Part shown: positions 1 to 11,900 of the stretch, in pieces
Numbering within the stretch: the first letter of the stretch is position 1
How the letters are laid out: each line of letters starts with the position of its first letter
The notes under the pieces: generated by a model
Told to the model about the DNA's origin: nothing
The model's database searches: none
The model's input: only the letters and a program-made list of their open reading frames with translations
Translations under genes and position numbers: made by a program
Assembly: GCF_026151205.1 (NCBI RefSeq)
Contig: NC_087075.1
Span: 3,944,359-4,004,358, forward strand
Source of the DNA: Bolinopsis microptera
Lineage: Eukaryota; Ctenophora; Tentaculata; Lobata; Bolinopsidae
DNA: 60,000 bases
Reading direction: 5' to 3'

Positions 1-1374
1 CGGATCTTAGCGCTGGAGAAGTTAGGAGCAGTGTTTAACCAGGTGACCATGCCGCTCAAATACACTCCTAGGAAGTTTGTTATAGACGAGGAGTCAAGTA
101 ACATGATACTTATTGAGACTGATCACAACACGTTCACTGAGAACTCCAAGAACCAGAGAAAGCAACAGATAGCAGAAGAGATGGTGGAAACAGCAGATGA
201 TGAGAGTAAGATGGAGGCCGCTAAGCTAGCTGAACAGTTTCTGTCTGAGGATCTCCCTGAAGAGATATTCTCCTCTCCTAAAGCTGGAAATGGAATGTGG
301 GCCTCTCAGATCAGGATTCTGAGTCCTATCAAGCAGGAAACTCTGGAGATTATCAAGTTCGAGCAGAACGAAGCAGCCTTCTCTGTCTGTATCTGTCAGT
401 TTAACAACTCCCCAGTTCCGGGACTGACCTACGTTGTAATTGGTACCTCCAGAGACTTGTCCCTAGCTCCCAGGCAATGTTCCGGAGGGTTCCTCTACAC
501 TTACAGACTTGTAGATGATGGCTCTCATATGGAGCTGGTGCACAAGACTCCAGTAGATGATGTCCCCACTGCTTTGTGTCCCTTCCAAGGCAGACTGCTA
601 GTGGGCGTCGGTAAACTACTCAGGATCTACGATTTAGGGAAAAAGAAACTACTGAGAAAATGTGAAAATAAACACATTCCTAACCTAATAGTGGGTATAA
701 AATGCTCAGGTAACAGGATCCTAGCTTCAGATAACCAGGAATCAATACACTTTGTCAAGTATAAAGCTGGTGAGAACTCTCTGGTAGCGTTTGCTGACGA
801 CACCTTCCCACGTTGGGTTACTCAGGCCACCATGTTGGACTACTACACTGCTGCAGTGGGTGATAAGTTCGGTAACCTGGCCGTGCTCCGCCTCCCCCAG
901 GATAGCAAGGATAATGTGGAGGATGATCCCACCGGAAACAAGGCTATCTGGGACAGGGGTCTCCTGAATGGAGCCTCCCAGAAGTTAGACATGATAAACA
1001 TGTTCCATATTGGTGAGTCTCTGACCTATCTGGAGTTAGCTACTCTGATACCAGGTGGTAACGAAGCCCTTGTTTACACAACGCTCTCTGGAACGATAGG
1101 AATGTTCGTGCCCTTCACCTCGCGCGAGGATATCGACTTCTTCCAGCATCTGGAGATGCACATGAGGAACGAGGCACCACCACTGTGTGGACGCGACCAT
1201 CTCTCGTACAGGTCCTCCTACATTCCTGTTAAAGCTACAATAGACGGGGATTTGTGCGAACAATACAACAGTTTGGAGCCGTCTAAACGTAAGGCTATCG
1301 CAGACGAGCTGGACCGGTCACCCAGTGAGGTGTCTAAGAAACTAGAGGACATGAGGACCACTTACGCTTTCTAA
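1..1374 (+). CDS. SF3B3: Splicing factor 3B subunit 3, C-terminal part
   Basis: The reading frame is open from base 1 and ends at TAA 1374, about 457 residues without an intron; the N-terminal part lies outside the window. SF3B3 (SAP130) is the large beta-propeller scaffold of SF3b in U2 snRNP and acts in branch-site recognition in the nucleus. Family landmarks visible here include RILALEKLGAVFNQ at the start, DLGKKKLLRKCENKH, DDTFPRWVTQA, DPTGNKAIWDRGLLNGASQK, CGRDHLSYRS, IDGDLCEQYNSLEP and the terminal KKLEDMRTTYAF, all in the family's order and spacing. No internal stop or frameshift is seen. The identification rests on recalled family sequence, but the match is continuous over the whole segment. 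Confidence 0.96.
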   Translation, partial: RILALEKLGAVFNQVTMPLKYTPRKFVIDEESSNMILIETDHNTFTENSKNQRKQQIAEEMVETADDESKMEAAKLAEQFLSEDLPEEIFSSPKAGNGMWASQIRILSPIKQETLEIIKFEQNEAAFSVCICQFNNSPVPGLTYVVIGTSRDLSLAPRQCSGGFLYTYRLVDDGSHMELVHKTPVDDVPTALCPFQGRLLVGVGKLLRIYDLGKKKLLRKCENKHIPNLIVGIKCSGNRILASDNQESIHFVKYKAGENSLVAFADDTFPRWVTQATMLDYYTAAVGDKFGNLAVLRLPQDSKDNVEDDPTGNKAIWDRGLLNGASQKLDMINMFHIGESLTYLELATLIPGGNEALVYTTLSGTIGMFVPFTSREDIDFFQHLEMHMRNEAPPLCGRDHLSYRSSYIPVKATIDGDLCEQYNSLEPSKRKAIADELDRSPSEVSKKLEDMRTTYAF

Positions 1375-1935
1375 ACTTGGACTAATTGATTGAATAATTA
1401 ATTAAATGTTGATTTTTAGAAGCTATTTTTATTATGATCCCTAATTTATCACAGTATGGATGGATCTGAACTGTTCCCGGCCCAATTAAATGTAGAAATG
1501 AAAAACTTACGGACTTGCTTAATTTAAATGGTTAAACGCTGGCATTTTTCCAAATTGTCTGCAATTTATCTTGATAGACTTTTAAATAACATGATATTTT
1601 CTTATCGCAGACAACCGACTATGTGTACGTGCGTTTATTATTTTATCCTATATTTTATTCTACATCTCATAGCGCTTTACTGCTTCTATCATTTATATTC
1701 TGTCTATATTCCACAAGTTCTCTTCAGAAAATTTATCAACTTTTTCTTAGCCAAGAACATAATAATCTAATGAAGTGAAGTATTTTAAAGACTTATCTCT
1801 AGTGGTTTGGTATTTATTTTAATCAACTTATTTTCATGCTTCTCATTTATAATATTTTCCAACATTTCCTCTTTTATCGAATAGCCTTAACACTCTCAAC
1901 GTACGGATACTAACACTTCCCAACCCTAAGGTAGC
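1375..1935. other. Intergenic, SF3B3 to NDRG
   Basis: AT-rich spacer. It should hold the SF3B3 3' UTR and the promoter and 5' UTR of the next gene. The open frames inside it are short and low-complexity. I see no repeat or RNA gene. Confidence 0.6.
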
Positions 1936-4137
1936 ATGACAGAATTACAAGAGATAAAGTTAGGGTACTCAGTAACCTCTGCTCCTCGCACCACTGTAAC
2001 AGTAGATACTAACTGTGGTTAGTAACTTAGTAATAATCCCAATAGTATTGATTATAATATTTAAAGCAGAATTTCCCATTGAACCTTGATTTGAGATGGC
2101 TACTATAACGTATAAAGTATAAACATTGTATTAATTGATAAATTTACCTAATTAATTAATTAGTATTAGCTTTGTAAGTAACAAATAATAACATTGCACA
2201 GGACCTGTATCAGTTACAATAGTAGGAGAGCGAACTAACAACAAACTCTTCCCCCTGATCACACTGCACGACTTTGCGTTTGATCACGTGTCCCAGTTCC
2301 GGTCTCTTGAGAGGTCTTGTGAGGATGCTGCTAAGTTCTTCTCACAGTTCGTAACATATCACATCGACCTGCCAGGTATGCTACTTTCACTTTCACTTGA
2401 CACTTTCACTCAGTTCCTTTCTACATTAGAAAAGGAGTCCTCACTTGCACTCTCCTCACGTCCAACAATGGCGGTTCTCTTGTCGCTATTATGATTTAAT
2501 GACGTAGAATGTATGCTTATTGCTTTTAGTTTTTTCTCATTTTACAAGCTCACAGATAGTCATTACTCTATTAATGTCTTTAAACTATGTTCTGAGAGTC
2601 CTAACTCTCTACAATTCACGTATCTCTACACGTCTCTACACGTCTCCTATCTCAGGGTGTGAGGAAGGAGCAGGAGATGTCACGTCACAGTACGCCAGTT
2701 TAGATGATCTGGCGAGTATTATAGCGCACGTGCGCTCAGCGCTCAACATAACTGATATGATGGTGCTACTTGGGGTGGGGGCTGGTGCTAATATCGGTCA
2801 GTTACCCTTCAAATCAGCTACATTATATTAGTGAGGTTTAATCGTAGTCTAGTGGTTATTTGTTCCTATAAATGTTAATTTCCCCTCATGACGTCACACC
2901 CCCTGATGACGTCACGCCCCCTAATGACGTCACACTTCCTCAGCTATGAGGTATATGGTAAAACACACGAAGACAGTTTTGGGTATGATACTGGTGGAGG
3001 TTACTAACGACAGTGAAACATGGACCAAGTGGACCCAGGACAAAATCACTGACTTGGTAGGTATAACTGGTCTTAATTGGTTTTGACCACAAGCACGCTG
3101 AGCTGCGCTATTTTAAATTTGGTTAAAAACTTGAGTCTTTTTATATTCAAAAGATGAAACCAGTATGACAAATACTCATTAAATGTACTTTAATTTAGCA
3201 GATAATTGAGGTGAAAACGATATAAGCTATAAATTAATAATGATTTAAAGAACCCATGATTCTCCGTTGTCAGGTTATGAAGCCAAGTGATATTGTAGGA
3301 CTGCGCTCCAAAACCCCAGAAGAACTAGCCTCCAGCCTCCTTGACAAGCACTTTGGTAGAACAGCTTGCCCTACCCACATTCTTACCGACTGCAGGCAGT
3401 ACTTAACCCAACGACTGTTAACATCACAGAACATGAAGAACGTTAGCTTGTATCAACAGTCGCATTATCAGAGGACTCCTATCCCAACTGCTGATCTCAA
3501 CGGTAAATATCTCTGTTTATTTCACAACATTCCTTCCTAAATTTCAGACATGACCTCAGAAATAGCTCGCTCTTTCAAAGCAGGCGATAGAAAAGATGAA
3601 ATGTTTTAGTTTCAATCTCTGATAGACTTACTCTGTGATGAGTCATGTTATATCATGATAAATTATATGACTTATAAAGCTATAAAAATCTTATAAAATT
3701 AATGCCGAGTTTGAAAATCCTCTAATTTTCAGCGAATACTGTGGTACCAACCCTTATTATCTCTGGCAAACAATCATGGAGAAATGATGCTTCAATAGAA
3801 GCGAGAGCAGAACTTACTCCCTCCGGCAAGGACATCACATTACTTGAACCTAGTCCTTGCTACTTACTGCCGCTCGAAGAGGCTGGCAAGAAATGTGCTA
3901 TATCTATGATGCTTTTCATTCAGAGTGAGTTATTTCACACTACAGCGCATTTTCTTTTAAGTTACACTGACGTTCAGTTTTATATCTTTGTTCAGTTTGA
4001 TATGAAATTTTGAGTTGCCAACATTTTCAGGTATAGGATTAGGATTGTCTGCTGGACTGACTAGTGGGTACAATCTACAAGATGCTTATCAGAGAGTGGA
4101 GAATGTTGCTGAAATGAAAGACCCGGCTCTTGTTTGA
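1936..4137 (+). CDS. NDRG-family alpha/beta-hydrolase-fold protein
   Basis: Seven exons can be followed: 1936-2017, 2202-2375, 2656-2796, 2944-3056, 3274-3502, 3733-3924 and 4031-4137. All have GT-AG borders, the phases close, and the product is 345 residues, within the NDRG range. The family is an inactive alpha/beta-hydrolase fold linked to differentiation and stress responses. Signatures are VTIVGERTNN followed by LITLHDFAFDH (NDRG 'HDIGLNH' region), LLGVGAGANI at the nucleophile-elbow position where NDRGs carry GVGAGA rather than GxSxG, and VEVTNDSETWTKW matching the NDRG 'NVNPxxxGWMDW' segment. The C-terminal VPTLIISGKQSW corresponds to 'PALLVVGDxSP'. The start ATG at 1936 gives a short N-terminus typical of the family; no upstream in-frame ATG was sought beyond the exon. 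Which NDRG paralog it represents cannot be said. Confidence 0.85.
2882..2940. repeat. Three CRE-containing repeats next to an NDRG splice acceptor
   Basis: About three copies of a 19-bp unit, each holding the palindrome TGACGTCA and a C-rich run, fill the last part of NDRG intron 3 and run directly into the acceptor CTTCCTCAG at 2943. The C/T-rich part of the last unit doubles as the polypyrimidine tract. TGACGTCA is the CREB/ATF consensus; binding here is inference. Confidence 0.75.
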
Positions 4138-4857
4138 GTGCAATATCGGCTCCCGCGTTTACCGACCACTACTGGTCACTATAAATTTGTGCTGTTCTGT
4201 GACGCGCAATGCGTCAAATAAACTCAAAGTATTTGTAAATCGCGCGGCTCACAATTAAGTGTGTTCACGCGCGCTACAAATCTTGAATGGTGTTCTTCAA
4301 TTCCCTTGGTACTCATGTTCTTCGTAAATTCTGCCTCGGGACTATCAAGTATCAACTATGCCAATTGAGAGTTGATTACACTTAAATAATTACTTAGTGT
4401 ACGTTAATTTATACCTAATTATCGGTATAATACGAACTACGAAGCATCTTGAATTTAATTAAATTCGTGCACACTTTTTTTCATAAAGCATGTTAATTAT
4501 TATACATATATCATTCCTATACTAATATTAGCTGAATTTTTTCATTAATTTGTGGTTAAGCAATAATTTTGTATTTCAAATTTGTATGAGCAAGTCTGCG
4601 ACTTGAATAAAATTAAGACAGATGTTTTTCTAGCCGATCAAGAGATTATTTTGGTATTTATGTTAACCATAGTTTGTTCAAGATTGAAATGAATGTTGTT
4701 GTCACCGAAAATTTATTTTTTAATTGACTGTGTTTAAGTTGAGTATATGTGATGGATATATTCTTATCAGCTTGTAATATGCCAGTGTTACAGTCAAATT
4801 TCCACAGAATGTGTTAGAATATTCTCACTCTAACAGTTACCTATCATTTAGGGGGGC
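4138..4857. other. Intergenic, NDRG to RRP36
   Basis: AT-rich. The first 150 bases carry several CGCG motifs, GACGCGCAATGCGTC-like near-palindromic sequence and CGCGCGGC; the rest is featureless. It should contain the NDRG 3' UTR and the RRP36 promoter. No additional gene is visible. Confidence 0.5.
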
Positions 4858-5634
4858 ATGTTGTCTGGAGATCTGTCTATTGGTGAGCTGTTGCAACTTA
4901 GAGAAACTGTAGGCAAGTTTTATTTAGCTAAATTTTTTTAAAAACATTTATGTTTGCCTAATGCCTATATTTCATTTTTACACTCTTGTGGTACTACATA
5001 CAAGATAATTAATATCAGACATAATTCAGGAACGAAGAAGTTTGAAGCTTTGACCACTCCAAAGCAAGAACCTAATGACGCAGAACCCACCTCTATTCCT
5101 TCCAAACCTGATCCAAAAAGTATAGACTATAAACGATCTAACAAACGTGCTCCTCGTGAAATGACCTCAAAACGAAAAGTTTCTGTTATCAGAGAGCAAA
5201 CTACTGGTAAACGGACAACACGCGATCCCCGTTTTGACGATCTTTCTGGAACGTTCGATGATAATGTTTTCCAGGATTCATATGGGTTTATAAAAGACAT
5301 CAGATCAGAAGAGAAGACTAAACTTCAGGGTGAACTAAAAAAATGTAAGGATCCTAGGAAGAGAGATAAATTTATCAGACTTATCAACCAAATGAACACG
5401 TCAGAACAAGCCAATCAGATTAAAACAGAGCGACAAAAACTGAAAGTTGAGAGCAGGAAAAAAGCTATGGGTAATGTTAAGGATGGTAAGAATCCTTACT
5501 TTGCTAAAAAGAGCGAGCTCAGGAAGTCTGAGTTGAAGAATAAGTTTGAGCAGCTCAAAAAAGAAGGCAAAGTTGAAAAGTATTTGGCCAAACGTAGGAA
5601 GCATAATCTGCAAAAAGACAAGAAGTCTTTGTAA
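4858..5634 (+). CDS. RRP36: Ribosomal RNA processing protein 36 homolog
   Basis: Two exons, 4858-4912 and 5030-5634, join to a 219-residue protein. RRP36 is a nucleolar factor of the 90S pre-ribosome needed for early cleavages of pre-rRNA. Exon 1 gives LSIGELLQLRETVG, matching the family's 'MSFEELLELQxQVGTK' start. Exon 2 gives the diagnostic DPRFDDLSGTFDD and the basic C-terminus NPYFAKKSELRKSELKNKF followed by a Lys/Arg-rich tail. The splice is a GC-AG intron: exon 1 ends GTAG and the intron begins GCAAGT, the usual consensus for GC donors, with acceptor CATAATTCAG. This join yields VGTKKFEAL, as expected for the family. A frame opening at 4954 inside the intron is an alternative start, but it would lose the conserved N-terminus. 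Confidence 0.88.
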
Positions 5635-5706
5635 CATTTTGTTAGTTTTGGGCTAAACGTCGGAAACTCAATCTGCAGAAAGACAAGAAATCTTTGTAAC
5701 ATTTTG
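5577..5706 (+). repeat. Tandem duplication of the RRP36 3' end
   Basis: The last about 60 bases of the RRP36 coding region, including the AAGACAAGAAGTCTTTG end, the TAA stop and the following CATTTTG, reappear with a few substitutions at about 5643-5706. The second copy lies in the 3' UTR and would restore the same C-terminus if the first stop were lost. Confidence 0.85.
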
Positions 5707-5947
5707 GCGTCATGTGAACTTTGTGTAGGATCAAATATTGAATTAAGTTATGGGGATTAAGATTTATATTTACTCTTTTATAGAATTTCGAATTAATTTG
5801 ATTCAAAGGAGTTACGAAGTTGCGTGTATAGTTTTCATTTTATTGAGTCATTTGAAATTATATATATTAATCCATTCTGATGACGCTAAAAAGATTTGAT
5901 CTGTAGTATATTTCTATTTTAGTTAACCCTTTTCATAACCGTAGCTC

Positions 5948-8900
5948 ATGGGTAGAGCTAAAGACAGATCACTGATAGGCAAGGACAAGGGTCCTGGCAG
6001 AAAATCCAAGAAGCAGGCAGATCCCATTCATCTTGTAGAAGAAAAAGGTTTGGAGATTGGCGGTTTTGATATTAAAACTTTTAGTGGCTCTTTATTTGAT
6101 GTTACTTCACTGCGTTTTGTCGTTATACAGACCTGGATTAACATTTAACAAGCTTGTACTTTTCAGAGGCCAAGCCGAAGAAAAGGCGCAAAAGTAAAGT
6201 CGAAGATGGCGCCAAGGAATTGAAAAAGAAGAAAAGGAAAGAAATTAAACTCTCAGACGAGACCCCTGAGGAAGTGAGTGTTGAAGTACAGCTAGAAGAG
6301 GAGGAGGACAAGGAGAGCAAACTTGAGGATCTGAATATACTTCAAGAAACTCTTCTTAAGGAAACTGTTCTGGAGAAAGCTACTGGTATGTAGGGTCTTT
6401 TAGTATTGTTGAAGCACTAGATAGTGTATTGAAGCACTAGATAGTGTGTTAGATTGTATAGATTTAGTCTTTAAAGTTGAAAAGATAAGAAAACTATACA
6501 AAAAATAATACGTCCTACAACTCATAATACATTTTTGTTTTACATTAATGAATTAAATTATCCGACATTACAAGAAGAATGTCGGATTTCTAAATTTTTC
6601 TTTCAGTTATGAACTCTGCATAATGATCTTATTAATCTTAATCGGAGATGTTTAAATTCATTTAGGATTATTATCATACTCCAATTATGTCTTAATGTGT
6701 TTGCAGAAAATGCAGTCGCTTCATGCATGAATGATCTCCAATGCCAGATAAAGTGCATTGTGATAATGTTCCAGACAGCCCGTCTCCGATAATCAGTTTA
6801 GGGGACAATTCCTCTGAGTCGAAACATGAATAACGCCTAAATACCAGAGCTCGGAAGCCATCCTGGCCCGATTAAATAGGAATAACACCTGCACTAATTA
6901 GAATTGACACCTACACTAATTAGAATTATCCTATTAACACTAATTAGAATTATCATAACACTAATTAGAATTAACACTTACACTAATTAGAATTATCATA
7001 ACACTAATTAGAATTATCATAACACTGATTAGAATTATCATAACACTAATTAGAATTATCATAACACTAATTGGTACTCTCCCGCGTGAATACAGTTAGT
7101 TTGAGGACTAATCAACTAATGGACTCCCTTATCTAAATATTCTCCAGGTTTTGAGGATAACAAGAACTGGTTAACAGCTACAAATGGGGAGGAAGATGAT
7201 GATGATATGGGTATTATGGGTAAGTCATTATGTAATGCACCTGGAACAAGCAGACCAATCTTTATCTGGCAATTATGTATTTATCATAACTACTGTTTTC
7301 TCATAATATGCTGAAATAAATCTGATAAAATATGAGTAATGGGTGGTTCCCCGCCCCCCCCCCCCCCCGGCCCCCACATCCAACAGTGCTCACTGCCCAG
7401 GAGATGATTTTGAAGGAGCAGATGACAAAGTGAAGGAAGGAAGTGAAGATGAGATGATGGGTGACGAGTTCCCTCACGACTCAGACGAAGAAGTTGTTGA
7501 CGAGACCAAGGTATTTATCGGATCGCTTCTGCTGATTTCTCTGTTTGGAAGTTACGAATTTACAATTGAGACACTGTTTGTGACGTTTAATACTCATTTT
7601 CTAAACAGACTACGAAGACGCAGTGTGATGTTAAAAGTACAACTGTCTGTCATCCTAATATTATCTGTCACCCTAGGAAGCTGCTGCTGATGAGGCAGAG
7701 AGACAAGAAGCTGCTAAGAGAATACAAACCTTTATACTCCCTACTCCTGAAGAGCTGGAGGAAGAAGGTATGCGTTTCCTAGCAACCATTTCACCTCTAC
7801 TAATGTGAACATTCTCTGAGATTGTGATTTGGTGCGTTAGTTTTGTGAAGTATTGTAATAACCCGGCATATCTGCAGGAATCATATCCCGAGAAGATAGG
7901 AACGAGCGGATAAGATCAGTTTTAGCAACTCTCGCAGACTTCAAGACACTCCGACAGGAAGAAAGAAACAGAAGAGAGTACAGGTGAGCAACATTTATTT
8001 TGATTAAAAACCTCCGCATGCAATTAGTTATCCAACATCTTAAGTCAGGTAAATTGTCTAACAGAACGTAGGGGCATAATGGTGGCTAGGTAACAAATGG
8101 CGTTCTACCGCTGATCCATCATGTTACTAACAACCACGGCTGTAACGCTACCATTTGTTATCTATAACATCACAGTGTACACCGCCACCATATGTTACCA
8201 TAAAAACACAGTTTACACGGCCACTGTTATAGCAACTCCGAGTGTACACGCTACCATATTGTTACCATAAACAAACACCTGTGTACACTGCTACCATATG
8301 TTCAATAAACAAACACCAGTGTGAGCGGTACCATTTTACCCTTTAACAACCACCAGTGAACACGTCTACATTTGTTACCGTAACAACCACCAGTGTACAC
8401 GGCTACCATATGTTACCATAACAACCACCAGTGTACACGGCTACCATATGTTACCATAACAACCACCAGTGTACACGGCTACCATATGTTACCATAACAA
8501 CCACCAGTGTACACGGCTACCATATGTTACCATAACAACCACCAGTGTACACGGCTACCATATGTTACCATAACAACCACCAGTGTACACGGCTACCATA
8601 TGTTACCATAACAACCACCAGTGTACACGGCTACCATATGTTACCATAACAACCACCAGTGTACACCGCCACCATATGTTACCATAACAACCACCAGTGT
8701 ACACCGCCACCATATGTTACCATAACAACCACCAGTGTACACGGCTACCATGTGTTACCATAACAACCACCAGTGTACACGGCTACCATGTGTTACCATA
8801 ACAACCACCAGTGTACACGGCTACCATATGTTACCATAACAACCACCAGTGTACACGGCTACCATATGTTACCATAACAACCACCAGTGTACACGGCTAC

Positions 8901-11900
8901 CATATGTTACCATAACAACCACCAGTGTACACGGCTACCATATGTTACCATAACAACCACCAGTGTACACGGCTACCATATGTTACCATAACAACCACCA
9001 GTGTACACGGCTACCATATGTTACCATAACAACCACCAGTGTACACGGCTACCATATGTTACCATAACAACCACCAGTGTACACGGCTACCATATGTTAC
9101 CATAACAACCACCAGTGTACACGGCTACCATATGTTACCATAACAACCACCAGTGTACACGGCTACCATATGTTACCATAACAACCACCAGTGTACACGG
9201 CTACCATATGTTACCATAACAACCACCAGTGTACACGGCTACCATATGTTACCATAACAACCACCAGTGTACACGGCTACCATATGTTACCATAACAACC
9301 ACCAGTGTACACGGCTACCATATGTTACCATAACAACCACCAGTGTACACGGCTACCATATGTTACCATAACAACCACCAGTGTACACGGCTACCATATG
9401 TTACCATAACAACCACCAGTGTACACGGCCACCATATGTTACCATAACAACCACCAGTGTACACGGCTACCATATGTTACCATAACAACCACCAGTGTAC
9501 ACGGCTACCATATGTTACCATAACAACCACCAGTGTACACGGCTACCATATGTTACCATAACAACCACCAGTGTACACGGCTACCATATGTTACCATAAC
9601 AACCACCAGTGTACACGGCTACCATATGTTACCATAACAACCACCAGTGTACACGGCTACCATATGTTACCATAACAACCACCAGTGTACACGGCTACCA
9701 TATGTTACCATAACAACCACCAGTGTACACGGCTACCATATGTTACCATAACAACCACCAGTGTACACGGCCACCATATGTTACCATAACAACCACCAGT
9801 GTACACGGCTACCATATGTTACCATAACAACCACCAGTGTACACGGCTACCATATGTTACCATAACAACCACCAGTGTACACGGCTACCATATGTTACCA
9901 TAACAACCACCAGTGTACACGGCTACCATATGTTACCATAACAACCACCAGTGTACACGGCTACCATATGTTACCATAACAACCACCAGTGTACACGGCT
10001 ACCATATGTTACCATAACAACCACCAGTGTACACGGCTACCATATGTTACCATAACAACCACCAGTGTACACGGCTACCATATGTTACCATAACAACCAC
10101 CAGTGTACACGGCTACCATATGTTACCATAACAACCACCAGTGTACACGGCTACCATATGTTACCATAACAACCACCAGTGTACACGGCCACCATATGTT
10201 ACCATAACAACCACCAGTGTACACGGCCACCATATGTTACCATAACAACCACCAGTGTACACGGCTACCATATGTTACCATAACAACCACCAGTGTACAC
10301 GGCTACCATATGTTACCATAACAACCACCAGTGTACACGGCTACCATATGTTACCATAACAACCACCAGTGTACACGGCTACCATATGTTACCATAACAA
10401 CCACCAGTGTACACGGCTACCATATGTTACCATAACAACCACCAGTGTACACGGCTACCATATGTTACCATAACAACCACCAGTGTACACGGCCACCATA
10501 TGTTACCATAACAACCACCAGTGTACACGGCCACCATATGTTACCATAACAACCACCAGTGTACACGGCTACCATATGTTACCATAACAACCACCAGTGT
10601 ACACGGCTACCATATGTTACCATAACAACCACCAGTGTACACGGCTACCATATGTTACCATAACAACCACCAGTGTACACGGCTACCATATGTTACCATA
10701 ACAACCACCAGTGTACACGGCTACCATGTGTTACCATAACAACCACCAGTGTACACGGCTACCATATGTTACCATAACAACCACCAGTGTACACGGCTAC
10801 CATATGTTACCATAACAACCACCAGTGTACACGGCTACCATATGTTACCATAACAACCACCAGTGTACACGGCTACCATATGTTACCATAACAACCACCA
10901 GTGTACACGGCTACCATATGTTACCATAACAACCACCAGTGTACACGGCTACCATATGTTACCATAACAACCACCAATGTACACGGCTACCATATGTTAC
11001 CATAACAACCACCAGTGTACACGGCCACCCTATGTTACCATAACAACCACCAGTGTACACGGCTACCATATGTTACCATAACAACCACCAGTGTACACGG
11101 CTACCATATGTCTTCTCCATGGCCACCAGGAGGAACAAGTTATGGTTTCAGATAAACAAAATATTATCCTGACAAATATATGCTAGTCTAGTTGTCCACA
11201 TTTGTAAAAAAAATCAATGTAGCCTGATTAATTACATTGCTGGGAGCTGTAGCCTGGAGGCAAGCTCTGTTTTTTTAATACGTAGATTAATTCACGGATT
11301 TCGCTGGCGTAATCACTGTCATGTGTTATGGTAACTATAGCTCAACTTCTTTGGAATCTTCTCTAACAAAATAAAATTACATTTTGATATCAAATATATT
11401 TAACCATATTTTTCAACACAATATGCATAATACAAAAGTAAAAATTAATAAAGTTCTCAATTTAATCTTCTGGCTCCGAAAGCAAATTTTCCTCTGAATT
11501 CTTATAGAAGACTCTCAGATTCAAAAGACTGAATATTCGTTCTCCTGTTCAATGTTCCGAGTCAGCCTACAACTCTTCGGCTGAAGCTTCTTTCGATTAT
11601 GCTGGAGTCTGCAAAGTTATTATATTTAAACCTCCAACATGGTCCAGTGAGAATTCGAGCCATAGTTGCAAACAATTATAGTAATATTCATTATTGTATA
11701 TAACTTAAATTATAGTAAACTAGAAAGCCCGTGGTAACAGGGACGAAGCTAGTAGTATTCTTTGAAAGAAAGTTTTAATCGCATTAAAAAATATCCATCC
11801 CAACCGAAGATACAGCCGATTTAAATATAAAACACTTTAAACACAACGTAATTACCACAAAACCGATCAAAATGACGTTAAAACAATCTTTGCACGTGCA

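Noticed and set aside
1528-1770. 80-residue + strand frame after SF3B3
   Set aside because: Low-complexity Tyr/Phe/Leu sequence in an AT-rich spacer, no recognisable feature.
8060-11112. CRISPR-like array
   Set aside because: Head-to-tail identical 38-bp units with no variable spacers, in a eukaryotic intron: a minisatellite.
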